This document shows positions 55,704-64,000 of a stretch of 64,000 nucleotides of DNA, piece after piece. The stretch spans positions 2,046,001 through 2,110,000 of the forward strand of contig AP025252.1 in the NCBI GenBank assembly GCA_016865505.2. Reading direction: 5' to 3'. The DNA is from Bryobacterales bacterium F-183. GTDB taxonomy: Bacteria; Acidobacteriota; Terriglobia; Bryobacterales; Bryobacteraceae. The notes beneath the pieces were generated by a model. That model did not search any database. It saw only the letters and a list, made by a program, of their open reading frames with translations, and was not told where the DNA came from. The first letter of the stretch is position 1. Each line of letters starts with the position of its first letter. The position numbers and the translations under genes were made by a program.

Positions 55704-56267
55704 ATGCAGATTTCAGCAACACAACTGCGTCCGGGCATGGTCGTCATCTTCAATAAAGAGCTGCACTCGATCTTCACGATGACCCACCGCACCCCCGGCA
55801 ACCTGCGCGGCTTCGTGCAGGTCAAAATGCGGAACCTTCGTTCCGGATCGATGTTCGAACACCGCTTCTCTTCGGAAGACAAGGTCGAGAAGGCCACCCT
55901 CGAACAGGCCGAAATGGAGTACCTGTACGACGAGAACGGTGAGAACTACTACTTCATGAACACCGAAACGTACGAGCAGATCTTCCTCACCAAAGAACTT
56001 CTGGGAGACGCTGTCGGTTATCTGATTCCCAACCTCAAGGTGCAGGTGGAATTCTTCGAAGGCAATCCCATCTCCGTCGACCTCCCCGCTTCCGTCGAAC
56101 TCACCGTCGTCGAAACCGAACCTGGCATCAAGGGCGCCACTGTCTCCAACGTCGGCAAGCCCGCCAAAATGGACTCCGGCCTCGTCGTACAGGTCCCGGC
56201 CTTCATAAATGAAGGCGAAAAGATCCGTGTCAGCACCACCGACGGATCGTATCAGTCTCGCGCATAG
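55704..56267 (+). CDS. efp: Elongation factor P
   Basis: The 187-residue translation factor has three beta-barrel domains. The tip loop that is normally modified reads [10 protein letters not shown], so the residue at the position of the modified lysine (Lys34 in E. coli) is Asn33, and arginines flank it. It relieves ribosome stalling at polyproline. No EpmA/EpmB or EarP gene is nearby. The start is at ATG 55704; AGGAG is about 16 bases away, rather far. A terminator follows. Confidence 0.93.
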   Translation: MQISATQLRPGMVVIFNKELHSIFTMTHRTPGNLRGFVQVKMRNLRSGSMFEHRFSSEDKVEKATLEQAEMEYLYDENGENYYFMNTETYEQIFLTKELLGDAVGYLIPNLKVQVEFFEGNPISVDLPASVELTVVETEPGIKGATVSNVGKPAKMDSGLVVQVPAFINEGEKIRVSTTDGSYQSRA

Positions 56268-56280
56268 GTGTAACCTATAG

Positions 56281-56315
56281 AAAACGGGAGGGATTCTCTG
56301 ACCCTCCCCAGTTTT
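56281..56315 (+). terminator. Terminator after efp
   Basis: GGGAGGG and CCCTCCC form a seven-base stem around a nine-base loop, extended by AAAAC on the left and GTTTT on the right. The A-stretch before and T-stretch after make it potentially bidirectional. Confidence 0.75.
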
Positions 56316-56385
56316 CTCGAATCGCGGCCACTTCGCATTAAGTTTTTTTGAAACCTGCCGATCTTAATGTTAATCTCTATTAATA

Positions 56386-57363
56386 ATGGATTGGCTGAAC
56401 TATCATCACCTACTTTACTTCTGGACTGTGGCCAAAGAAGGATCCATTACTCGGGCCAGCCAGCAGTTAGACCTCGCGCAGCCCACAATCAGCGCGCAAC
56501 TCCACACGCTCGAAGAGGCGTTTGGCGAGCCGCTCTTTGTACGTACGGGCCGCAATCTCGTCCTCACCGATTTTGGCCGCCTGGTGTATCGCTATGCGGA
56601 ACAAATCTTCGGTCTCGGCAAAGAACTACAGAACGCCGTACAGACACGACCCAGTTCCCGTGTCCTCCGGCTCACCGTAGGCATTGCCGAAGTTTTGCCT
56701 AAGTCGCTTGTACACAAGATCCTGCAACCCGCGCTGGAAATGGACCAGCCGGTGCAACTGGTCTGTCATGAAGACAAGCCGGAGCGGCTTCTGGCCGAAA
56801 TGAATCTCCTCGGGCTCGACCTCGTCCTGTCCGATACCCCCGTCCCCGCCGGGTCCAAGGTGCGGGCGTTTGGACACCTCCTCGGTTCCTGTGGCGTGAC
56901 CTTCCTTGCCAGCCCTGCCCAGGCCGACCGCCTCTCCGGCGATTTTCCTGGAAACCTGAACGGTGCTCCACTACTCTTACCTGTGGAAGGGACGGCGCTC
57001 CGCCGCGGGCTCGACAATTGGTTCGCCAAGTTGTCGATTAAGCCCTCGGTCATCGCCGAATTCCACGACTCTTCTCTGATCGAAGCGTTCGGACATGCAG
57101 GTTCTGGCATTTTTGTTGTGCCCGAACGGGTCGCGGACGACATCAGTAGAGTTCATCAGCTCGTCACCATCGGTACCACTACCGAGGTGGAAGAGCGGTT
57201 CTTTGCGATCTCGGCCGATCGGAAGTTCCGGCACCCCGCCGTGCAGGCCATTTCCGACGCCGCTCGAGCCAATTTGTTTCCGATGGCAACTGCTGCTGCA
57301 GCCACAACCAGCGCGCCTACGACGCCGCCCCCATCTGGTGCAGCCCCGTCCGTGTCCGTTTAA
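56386..57363 (+). CDS. nhaR: LysR-type regulator, NhaR-like
   Basis: The 325-residue regulator begins with NYHHLLYFWTVAKEGSITRASQQL, the N-terminal pattern of NhaR, with a winged helix-turn-helix and a LysR effector domain. The C-terminal ~25 residues are a low-complexity Ala/Thr/Pro tail. NhaR activates Na+/H+ antiporter genes elsewhere, but no antiporter gene is in the window; the exporter genes start 36 bases downstream on the same strand. TGT-TAATCT lies nine bases before the ATG and no ribosome-binding site is visible. Confidence 0.82.
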   Translation: MDWLNYHHLLYFWTVAKEGSITRASQQLDLAQPTISAQLHTLEEAFGEPLFVRTGRNLVLTDFGRLVYRYAEQIFGLGKELQNAVQTRPSSRVLRLTVGIAEVLPKSLVHKILQPALEMDQPVQLVCHEDKPERLLAEMNLLGLDLVLSDTPVPAGSKVRAFGHLLGSCGVTFLASPAQADRLSGDFPGNLNGAPLLLPVEGTALRRGLDNWFAKLSIKPSVIAEFHDSSLIEAFGHAGSGIFVVPERVADDISRVHQLVTIGTTTEVEERFFAISADRKFRHPAVQAISDAARANLFPMATAAAATTSAPTTPPPSGAAPSVSV

Positions 57364-57399
57364 CACTGCGCTGAAACCGTGAACTAAACTACAACTCAC

Positions 57400-59112
57400 A
57401 TGAGCAAGAAGGATTCAAAAAACGCCTGGCATGGGCCAGCCCCCTGGGTACGCGTGGGGGACCTGCTTCGGTTGGAACGTAGCAACCTGATCGTGGCCAT
57501 TATGTACTCGCTGGCCATCGGGATTCTGTCGCTGGCCTTGCCCCTGGCAACTCAAACGCTCGTCAACACCGTAGCGTTTGGGTCTCTCCTCCAGCCCATC
57601 GCCGTTCTAAGCATCTTACTGTTCGCCTTTCTCCTGTTCTCCGCAATCCTCCAGGCGCTGCGATATTACGTTGTCGAAATATTGCAGCGCCGGATTTTTG
57701 TCCGCTCGGCGTCCGACGCGGCCGATCGCCTCCTCCGTGCGCGATCCTCGTCCTTCGACGGTACACACCCGCCCGAGTTGGTGAACCGCTTCCTGGAAGT
57801 CGTCACGGTCCAAAAGTCGGCCGCCACCCTGCTGGTGGAAGGTCTCACCATCATGATGCAGACCGTCATCGGCATGGGCTTGCTCGCGGTCTACCACCCG
57901 TACCTGGGATTGTTCGATTTCTTCCTGCTCATCTCCATCGTTGTCGTGCTGTTCCCCATGGGTTGGGGCGCCGTGAACACGGCCGTCCACGAATCCAAAG
58001 CCAAGTATGCGCTCGTCGCCTGGCTCCAGGAGGTAGGACGTCATCTGCATACCTTCAAGTCCGGCCCCGGCGCGCAGTTCGCGCTACACCGGGCCAACGA
58101 ACTCGTCAGCGAGTACGTGGATGACCGTAAGAAGCACTTCCGCATCCTGCTGCGCCAGATCATCGGCTCTCTGACCCTCCAGGTCGTCGCCAGTACCGCG
58201 CTGCTTGGCGTCGGCGGCTACCTCGTCATCGCTCGCGAGTTAACCCTCGGCCAGTTGATCGCCTCTGAACTCGTCCTGACCCTGGTGGTCAGCGGCATCG
58301 CCAAGTTTGGCAAGCACCTCGAGACCTATTACGACCTCTGCGCCGCCGTCGACAAACTCGGCTACCTGACGGACCTGCAAACCGAAACCTCGGGTCCCGA
58401 CCCTGTTCCGGGCCGTTCCGGTGGCGCCAGCGTCACCGTGCGCGGCGTCAATTTCTCTTACCCCAACAAGCACAAGATCTTCGAAGGCCTCAATCTCGAC
58501 ATCAAACCCGGCGAGCGCGTAGCCGTCCGTGGCCGCAGTGGCGACGGCAAGAGTACGCTCGTTGACATCCTCTGGCGCCTCCGCACCCCGCAAAGCGGCG
58601 TCGTCGAAATCGACGGCAACGACATCCGCAACTACCAGGTGTGGAGCCTTCGTACTCAGGTCGCCCTCGTCCGCGCCCACGAAGTCTTCCAAGGTTCGAT
58701 CCTCGATAACGTATCGATGGGCCGCACCGAAATCGACACCGTACAGGTGCGTGAAGCCCTGGCCGCTGTCGGTCTGCTCGAAGAAGTCGACCGTCTGGAA
58801 CACGGCGTACTCACCGAGGTCTCTACCTTCGGTCTACCCTTGTCCTCAGGCCAGGCCCTGCGCCTCGCTTTAGCCCGCGCCATCGCCGGCAAGCCCCGCT
58901 TGTTGATCATCGATGAAGTTCTCGATCAGGTCGACGACGTAAGCCTGCAGGCCGTCACCCTCAACCACCTCTTCCGCGACGATGCCCCCTGGACATTGAT
59001 CGTCACCACCGAACAAGATCGTATCCTCGAGCGTTGCGACACCGTCTATTCATTACGCAACGGTAAGTTGGAGCCGGAAAGCTCTGTACGCACGGAGAGC
59101 AACAGCATATGA
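57400..59112 (+). CDS. ABC exporter with atypical nucleotide-binding domain
   Basis: The 570-residue protein joins six membrane helices with a C-terminal ATPase. Walker A (GRSGDGKST), a signature LSSGQ and Walker B (LLIIDE) are present. The Q-loop glutamine is missing (ALVRAHEVFQGSI) and the H-loop histidine is replaced (LIVTTEQDRIL). It lacks a peptidase domain. With the following HlyD and TolC genes it forms a type I exporter. All three genes overlap in ATGA. The substrate is unknown. Confidence 0.87.
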   Translation: MSKKDSKNAWHGPAPWVRVGDLLRLERSNLIVAIMYSLAIGILSLALPLATQTLVNTVAFGSLLQPIAVLSILLFAFLLFSAILQALRYYVVEILQRRIFVRSASDAADRLLRARSSSFDGTHPPELVNRFLEVVTVQKSAATLLVEGLTIMMQTVIGMGLLAVYHPYLGLFDFFLLISIVVVLFPMGWGAVNTAVHESKAKYALVAWLQEVGRHLHTFKSGPGAQFALHRANELVSEYVDDRKKHFRILLRQIIGSLTLQVVASTALLGVGGYLVIARELTLGQLIASELVLTLVVSGIAKFGKHLETYYDLCAAVDKLGYLTDLQTETSGPDPVPGRSGGASVTVRGVNFSYPNKHKIFEGLNLDIKPGERVAVRGRSGDGKSTLVDILWRLRTPQSGVVEIDGNDIRNYQVWSLRTQVALVRAHEVFQGSILDNVSMGRTEIDTVQVREALAAVGLLEEVDRLEHGVLTEVSTFGLPLSSGQALRLALARAIAGKPRLLIIDEVLDQVDDVSLQAVTLNHLFRDDAPWTLIVTTEQDRILERCDTVYSLRNGKLEPESSVRTESNSI

Positions 59113-60458
59113 TGAATTACCTTGTGGAGTACCATGATCATCCGGTGAACAAACATCGATATCATCTGCCCATCCTCGGCACCGTTCGGACGGCACGTCC
59201 CGCCCGGGTTGCGGCGTGGCTGCTGGGCTTGGCAATTCTCTTCATTGTTCTTGCCCTTACGTTGACCCCCTGGGTCCAGAACATCAGCGGTACCGGCCGG
59301 GTGATCGCCGTCAACCCCAACGATCGTGAACAGCGCATTGCCGCCCCTCTCGAAGGCCGCGTCGTCAAGTGGCACGTTGTAGAAGGCTCAAAGGTCAAGA
59401 AGGGCGACCTGGTCGTCGAATTCTCCGACAATGACCCTCAGATCATCGAACGTCTGAACGCCCAGCGCGATGCATTGCTCAATCGTCTCGAACAACAGAA
59501 GAACCGCGCCACCAACCTCTCGCAAGGTGTGGTCGGCCTCGGCGGCTCCCGCCGCAACGCACTCGAAGCCGGCATAGCCCGCATCGACATGGCCAAGGAA
59601 AACGTTCGTGCCGCCCAGCGTGTGCTCGACGCCGCCGTGGCCAACGAAAAGACCACGCAGTTGAATATTGACCGTCAGCGCGCCCTGATGGCCCGCGGAC
59701 TCACCTCCCAGCGCTCCGTCGAACTTGCAGAACTCGATCACAATCGAGCCATTGCCGAACTGGACCGGTCGAAGGCGCAGTTGACCTCGGCCCAAGCCGA
59801 ACTCCTCGCCCGCCAGGCAGACCAGCAGCGCATCGAGACGGACTTCAAGACGTCCATCGAAAACGCCCAGGGCTCTGCGGCCAGCGCGCAGGGCGACATC
59901 GCCACCACCATGGCGGAACTCCACCGCCTCGACGTACAACTCGCCCGTCAGCAGCAGCAGAAGATCGTCGCCCCTCGCGACGGCACCATCTTCCGCCTCC
60001 TCGCGCAGCCTGGCAGCGAACTGTTAAAGGCCGGTGAACCGCTCGCCGTCCTCATCCCGGACAACAACAACCCAACGGTTGAACTGCTCATGAACGGTAA
60101 CGACGCGCCGCTGATCCAGGTCGGCGACAAGGTCCGCCTGCAGTTTGAAGGCTGGCCTGCCATCCAGTTCGCTGGCTGGCCCTCCGTCGCCGTCGGTACC
60201 TTTGGCGGAGAAGTGATGCTCGTCGACGCCACCGACAACGGTGCGGGCAAGTTCCGCATTATGGTGCAGCCGGACCCCAAGGACGAAAAGTGGCCCAGTC
60301 AGCAATATCTCCGCCAGGGCGTCCGCGCCAACGGCTGGGTACTGCTCCGTACGGTCCCGCTCTGGTTCGAAGTCTGGCGTCAATTCAACGGTTTCCCGCC
60401 GGTAACCGCAGCAACGGAACCCGGTAAGGGCGAAGGTGACGAAAAGAAAAAGAAATGA
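59109..60458 (+). CDS. HlyD family periplasmic adaptor
   Basis: The 449-residue adaptor has one membrane helix near residues 35-55, a lipoyl-type domain (RIAAPLEGRVVKWHVVEGSKVKKGDLVVEF), a long coiled-coil and the second half of the lipoyl domain (IVAPRDGTIFRLL). It joins the inner membrane ABC protein to the TolC channel. The C-terminus is rich in lysine. The start overlaps the ABC gene by four bases, and its stop overlaps the TolC gene. Confidence 0.9.
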   Translation: MMNYLVEYHDHPVNKHRYHLPILGTVRTARPARVAAWLLGLAILFIVLALTLTPWVQNISGTGRVIAVNPNDREQRIAAPLEGRVVKWHVVEGSKVKKGDLVVEFSDNDPQIIERLNAQRDALLNRLEQQKNRATNLSQGVVGLGGSRRNALEAGIARIDMAKENVRAAQRVLDAAVANEKTTQLNIDRQRALMARGLTSQRSVELAELDHNRAIAELDRSKAQLTSAQAELLARQADQQRIETDFKTSIENAQGSAASAQGDIATTMAELHRLDVQLARQQQQKIVAPRDGTIFRLLAQPGSELLKAGEPLAVLIPDNNNPTVELLMNGNDAPLIQVGDKVRLQFEGWPAIQFAGWPSVAVGTFGGEVMLVDATDNGAGKFRIMVQPDPKDEKWPSQQYLRQGVRANGWVLLRTVPLWFEVWRQFNGFPPVTAATEPGKGEGDEKKKK

Positions 60459-61858
60459 GGTTGCACTCTCTCTTCTTCCTGGTCCTCAGCCTTCCATTTT
60501 TGGCATACGGGGCTGAGGTTCTGACCCTGGCCGATGTCTTGGCTTCGGTACAAAAGAACTATCCCCCGCTGCTGGTGGCCCTGCAGGAACGCAACGTCGC
60601 GGATGCCGACGTACTGGCCGCTCTCGGCCGCTTTGACCTGGTCTCCAGGGTAAAGGCCGAATCCACGCGGCTCGGCTATTACGAGTTCGAAAGCGTTGAG
60701 GCGGGCGTGGAACAATACACGCCCTACCAGGGCCTTGCCTTCTACGGTGGCTACGCCAAGGGCACCGGCGATTTTCCGTCCTACTACGGCAGCGTGCTCA
60801 CCCGGTCCCTCGGTGAGTACCGGGCCGGCCTGAAGCTACCCCTGCTCGAAGGCCGAGCGATTGACTACCGCCGTGCCGAACTCCAAAAGGCGCGCCTTGG
60901 CGTACGCCTCGCGGAACTCACCATCGATCAGCAGCGGCTCGCGATCGTCCAGGCGGCCACCCGCCGCTATTGGGATTGGGTCGCCGCGGCCCAGCGCTTC
61001 CAGGTAGCCCAGCAGGTGCTCGACATCGCCATGGCTCGCGATTCGCAGTTGCGCGAAGCGGCAAAGCTCGGCCAGATTCCGGACTTTGAAGTCCTCGACA
61101 ACGAGCGCATCATCCTGCAGCGCCGCTCGCAGCTTGTGGAAACCGAACGAGGCTTCCAACTCGCCTCGCTGGACCTGTCCCTGTTCTACCGCGACGACAT
61201 GGGCAATCCGCGCATTCCAACCGTAGACCAGACTCCAGCCGGCTTTCCGCCGCCCGAGCAGTTGGATGAAGCCAAGCTCGCGCAGGACATCGAAAGCGCG
61301 CTCAACCGCCGTCCGGATCTCGCCCGCTTCCAGCAGCAGAAAGAGCAGTTGAACGTGGACCGGAGGCTGGCGGAAAACCAGCGCCTGCCGACTCTGGACT
61401 TCGGCCTCGCCTACTACCAGGACAACGGAACCACCACGCGGATTCTGCAGGGCCCCCGCGAACTTCGTACCTCGCTCACCTGGGAACTGCCCTTTCAACG
61501 GCGCACCGCCACCGGAAAACTGCAGTCCACCCAGGCTAAGCTGAATCAGCTCAACCTGCGCGAACGCTTCCAGCGGGATCAGGTCATCACAGAAGTGCGC
61601 GACGCGTACTCCGCTGTGGTGACGGCGTACAAACGCGTGGGGGTGATTCGGGACGAAGTGGCAACCACCCGGCGTGTGGAAGCCGGCGAACGCGTCCGGT
61701 TTGATTTGGGTGACACGAATTTGTTCACCCTCAACCTTCGCGAACTCGCCACGGCAGAAGCTTCGATTCGTGAAGTGAACGCCTACGCGGACTACTATCG
61801 CGCGTTCGCGGTGTACGAATTGGCCATCGCGCAGGCGCTGGCTCGCACCACTCGATAA
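60455..61858 (+). CDS. TolC family outer membrane channel
   Basis: The 467-residue protein has a signal peptide (MRLHSLFFLVLSLPFLAYG) and two outer-membrane-factor repeats with long helical hairpins (ADVDVLAALGRF-type and LAENQRLPTLDFG segments). It completes the tripartite exporter. Its 3' end is followed by a 14-base inverted repeat shared with the convergent regulator gene. Confidence 0.9.
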   Translation: MRLHSLFFLVLSLPFLAYGAEVLTLADVLASVQKNYPPLLVALQERNVADADVLAALGRFDLVSRVKAESTRLGYYEFESVEAGVEQYTPYQGLAFYGGYAKGTGDFPSYYGSVLTRSLGEYRAGLKLPLLEGRAIDYRRAELQKARLGVRLAELTIDQQRLAIVQAATRRYWDWVAAAQRFQVAQQVLDIAMARDSQLREAAKLGQIPDFEVLDNERIILQRRSQLVETERGFQLASLDLSLFYRDDMGNPRIPTVDQTPAGFPPPEQLDEAKLAQDIESALNRRPDLARFQQQKEQLNVDRRLAENQRLPTLDFGLAYYQDNGTTTRILQGPRELRTSLTWELPFQRRTATGKLQSTQAKLNQLNLRERFQRDQVITEVRDAYSAVVTAYKRVGVIRDEVATTRRVEAGERVRFDLGDTNLFTLNLRELATAEASIREVNAYADYYRAFAVYELAIAQALARTTR

Positions 61859-61866
61859 CCTACAAC

Positions 61867-61904
61867 GTACCCAAAATGGGGCTTCAAATACCCATTTTGG
61901 GTAC
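61867..61904. terminator. Hairpin between convergent genes
   Basis: GTACCCAAAATGGG and its exact reverse complement flank a ten-base loop. The hairpin lies between the tolC stop and the end of the REC-PP2C gene and includes that gene's stop and last codons. It has no T-run, so its use as a terminator on either strand is probable rather than sure. Confidence 0.6.
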
Positions 61905-62996
61905 CACTCTCATCGCAACAAGTGTCATGTCATCAGCATGTTGACCTTTTGCGTACTCTTCCGCAGCGCGTGCAACACCGGCCACCAGCTCTGAAACGGG
62001 CAGGTGCAGATGCCGCCGCAGCACCTCTTCAATCCGCTCCTCGCCGAACTCCTCGCCGTCCTCAATCCCGGCCTCGGTTAGTCCGTCCGTGAACATCAGT
62101 AGGCTGTCGCCTTCCTGGACATCCACGGTCTCGACATCGGTCTCAAACCCGTCCATAATCCCGAGTACGGTGGCCGTGGTATCGAGCTTGCGGCAACTGG
62201 CGCCGTCGCGCCCAAACAGCATCGCCGGCGGATGCCCGCAGTTGGCGTACTGCAACCGCCGCGCCGCCGGATCGTAGATCGCAAAGAACGCGGTGGCAAA
62301 ATGCGCGGGCGGAGTGGACCGGTAAAAATGCGAGTTCACATTCCGCAGAATTGTTTTTAGGTCGCCTGCGGTCTGCGTGCGGAAGAGCGCCTGCAGGTTG
62401 GCCATGAGTAGCGCGGCAGGTACGCCTTTGCCCGAGACATCGGCCAGAATCAGCGCCTGCCGCCCGCCTTCGAGTTGCAAAAAGTCGTAATAGTCGCCGC
62501 CGATTTCGCGAGCCGGGACACACAAACCTTCAAACTCGATGCCGTCGCTCTTGCCGCCGCGGCTCGGAAACAACCCCTGCTGTACCGTCCGCGCAATCTC
62601 CAGTTCCGAGTACGCATTGCGTGCGGATTTGGAAATCTGCCGCTCCACGACACCCAGTAGCTTGTGGTTATCCCAAGGTTTTTGAATAAAATCCGAAGCG
62701 CCGCGCTGCATGGCTTCGACGGCGAGATCGACGCTGCTCCATGCCGTCATCACGACGATCGGGACCTTGCCCGCCCGCGCCCGAACAGCGGAGACAAGTT
62801 CCAGGCCTTCGGCGCCGGACGTCGTGTCCCGCGAATAGTTCATGTCCATCAGGACAATGTCGTACTTGCCGTCGTCGAGCTTGCCGACCAAAGTCGCAGG
62901 ACTGTCAGCCGTTTCAATGCGGTAGCCCGCTCCCTTCAGGAGCAGCCGCAGCGCCTCCACCACGTCCGCTTGATCGTCGCATACCAGAACCCGCAT
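61884..62996 (-). CDS. Response regulator with PP2C (RsbU/SpoIIE) phosphatase domain
   Basis: The 370-residue protein has an N-terminal receiver domain (acidic pair in VCDDQ, phospho-acceptor Asp51 in LMDMNYSRD, lysine in FIQKPWD) and a C-terminal PP2C-type phosphatase (IGGDYYDF, LADVSGKGVPAALLMA, GLTEA). It probably dephosphorylates an anti-sigma-factor antagonist when its receiver is phosphorylated. The partner kinase is not nearby. The start is the ATG at 62996. Confidence 0.9.
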   Translation of the reverse strand: MRVLVCDDQADVVEALRLLLKGAGYRIETADSPATLVGKLDDGKYDIVLMDMNYSRDTTSGAEGLELVSAVRARAGKVPIVVMTAWSSVDLAVEAMQRGASDFIQKPWDNHKLLGVVERQISKSARNAYSELEIARTVQQGLFPSRGGKSDGIEFEGLCVPAREIGGDYYDFLQLEGGRQALILADVSGKGVPAALLMANLQALFRTQTAGDLKTILRNVNSHFYRSTPPAHFATAFFAIYDPAARRLQYANCGHPPAMLFGRDGASCRKLDTTATVLGIMDGFETDVETVDVQEGDSLLMFTDGLTEAGIEDGEEFGEERIEEVLRRHLHLPVSELVAGVARAAEEYAKGQHADDMTLVAMRVVPKMGI

Positions 62997-63089
62997 GTTC
63001 GCTATCTCTATGCTACGTGTTGGACGGGTGGCGGCGGGAAACAGGCCCGCGATATACTTCAAAAAGTCCGCCGGTTCCGCGCGGATGTT

Positions 63090-63476
63090 ATGCCCCAAAG
63101 ACTCGGCGACGATATCGACGATTTTTGCATCAAATGCAAGCGGCTGACCAATCACTCCATTGTTTCTTTGGTGGATGAAAAAGCGGCAAAGGTCCGCTGC
63201 CGTACGTGCTATCACGACCATGATTACCGGCACGAAGAACCTCTTCCCTCCAAGAAGGAGCTAAAGCGTTTGGCCGAAGAAGCTGCCCTCAAGGCGGCGG
63301 GCGGAGCGTTGTCTCTCGACGGGGACGACGAACTGCTCGACGACGGCGACGAAGACGAAGAGGAGATGGACGAAGCGCCAGCCGCCTCGCTGGACGAGGA
63401 CGAAGAGCCAGCGCTGCCTGCAGCCAAGAAAGCCGCCAAGAAAGCGGCCAAAAAGGCTGCCAAGAAGTCCAAGTAA
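63090..63476 (+). CDS. Zinc-ribbon protein with acidic linker and histone-like tail
   Basis: The 128-residue protein has an N-terminal zinc ribbon (CIKC near 13-16 and CRTC near 37-40), then an acidic Asp/Glu-rich stretch, and ends in four AAKK repeats, like the tails of bacterial histone H1-like proteins. It may bind nucleic acid, but no function is proven. TATACT at 63053-63058 could be its -10 box. The ATG at 63090 has no ribosome-binding site. It diverges from the regulator gene. Confidence 0.65.
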   Translation: MPQRLGDDIDDFCIKCKRLTNHSIVSLVDEKAAKVRCRTCYHDHDYRHEEPLPSKKELKRLAEEAALKAAGGALSLDGDDELLDDGDEDEEEMDEAPAASLDEDEEPALPAAKKAAKKAAKKAAKKSK

Positions 63477-63479
63477 ACG

Positions 63480-64000
63480 CTACTGGGCGAGCGTAAAGTT
63501 CACCTCAATCGGTGCCATCACCTCGACGGGTTCGCCGTTGAGCAAAGTCGGCTGGTACAGCCACTGCCGTACCGCGTCCACCGCCGCTTTCACCAGCAGC
63601 GGATGCCCGCCCAAAACCTGTAGTTCCTGAATCGAGCCATCGCGCCCGATCTTGCCCATCAATCGAACGGTGCCGGATACTCGAGCCTGCTTGGCCAACG
63701 GCGGGTACACCGGTACGACGCGGCGCACCATCTTGGCCGCCAGCACTCCGCTGCTCACTCGCAACACCTGCGGCGGTTGCTCTGGAGCCTTTCGCTCGAC
63801 GGGTGGAGGAGGCGGCGGAGGAGGTACGCGAGTCGCGTTGTTGCCCAGTCCACTCAGGATGCCGTCCGCGAGGCCGCCGTCGCCAGCGATGTTCGGCGTA
63901 GTACCCCCAGTAGTCGGGATGCCTGTAACCGGCGCAGGGTCCATGAGGATTTCGGACAGCGGCCTCGGTGCGTGATTGCGGATGAAGGCGAGCAAAGTGT
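63480..64000 (-). CDS. TonB C-terminal domain protein (5' end outside window)
   Basis: The frame is open to the window edge, so the N-terminus is missing. The visible 173 codons include a Pro-rich segment (VPPPPPPPPVERKAPEQPP) and a TonB C-terminal domain (VYPPLAKQARVSGTVRLMGKIG, AVDAVRQWLYQPTLLNG). TonB proteins transfer energy from the inner membrane to outer membrane receptors. The most distal in-frame start-like codon is a TTG encoding what looks like an internal leucine. Confidence 0.8.
   Translation of the reverse strand, partial: TLLAFIRNHAPRPLSEILMDPAPVTGIPTTGGTTPNIAGDGGLADGILSGLGNNATRVPPPPPPPPVERKAPEQPPQVLRVSSGVLAAKMVRRVVPVYPPLAKQARVSGTVRLMGKIGRDGSIQELQVLGGHPLLVKAAVDAVRQWLYQPTLLNGEPVEVMAPIEVNFTLAQ

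Noticed and set aside
57400-59112. The ABC exporter as a QhpF equivalent
   Set aside because: It is not linked to qhp genes, forms a type I system with HlyD and TolC, and no evidence ties it to QhpC export.
63400-63474. Lysine/alanine repeats as a DNA tandem repeat element
   Set aside because: The repeat is within a coding frame and is explained by protein tail composition.

Overview
The window is a gene-dense chromosomal stretch, about 60% G+C by eye, with 54 protein-coding genes. No gap between genes reaches 300 bases, and I saw no rRNA, tRNA, insertion sequence, prophage or CRISPR array. The content (DUF1501 and DUF1553/PSD1 proteins, DUF1080, DUF4331, DUF362, many secreted peptidases, an RND-TolC fusion, CysPTWA, RsbU-type regulators) suggests an Acidobacteriota member, probably the Bryobacterales/Solibacter lineage. 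This is inference from gene content; there is no rRNA to confirm it.

Layout. 1-7978: a truncated Tat-exported DUF362 protein, an orphan lipid-kinase-like protein, two secreted serine hydrolases (CocE/S15 and S9), a methyltransferase and a VapBC module. 8015-16335: a TPR protein and a DUF4331 protein, then a five-gene quinohemoprotein amine dehydrogenase operon (qhpA, qhpD, qhpC, qhpB and a UbiV-like U32 iron-sulfur protein). 16387-18285: kdsC overlapping an ACT/DUF5612 gene, then an ECF-type sigma factor behind a consensus sigma-54 promoter, closed by a strong terminator. 18288-24931: a TetR-controlled efflux operon whose pump gene is an in-frame RND-TolC fusion. 24905-33287: mtaB, S10 and M28 peptidases, an aminotransferase, an MFS transporter, a DUF433/DUF5615 module and a DUF1080 protein. 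33316-41807: metG, then a tightly overlapping operon DUF1553-DUF1501-pabA-pabB-ADH. 41915-46196: a 1-Cys peroxiredoxin translationally coupled to a sulfate ABC importer. 46201-50814: glnS, gltX and guaB. 50885-55636: a membrane-anchored patatin-like hydrolase, an Fsr-like MFS transporter and a flavin monooxygenase. 55704-61858: efp, an NhaR-like regulator and an ABC/HlyD/TolC exporter. 61884-64000: a REC-PP2C regulator, a zinc-ribbon protein with a histone-like tail, and a truncated TonB-domain protein.

The most interesting system is the amine dehydrogenase operon. All residues needed for the cysteine tryptophylquinone (CTQ) cofactor and the thioether crosslinks are present in the gamma subunit, but no QhpG-like monooxygenase is nearby. 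In its place sits a protein with the four-cysteine pattern of UbiV. Since U32 proteins take part in O2-independent hydroxylations, it could provide an alternative route to CTQ (inference).

Two sequence-wide signals also stand out. Many start codons lie 5-12 nt after an extended -10 element with no Shine-Dalgarno sequence (leaderless-like). GTAC also appears enriched through specific synonymous codon choices.
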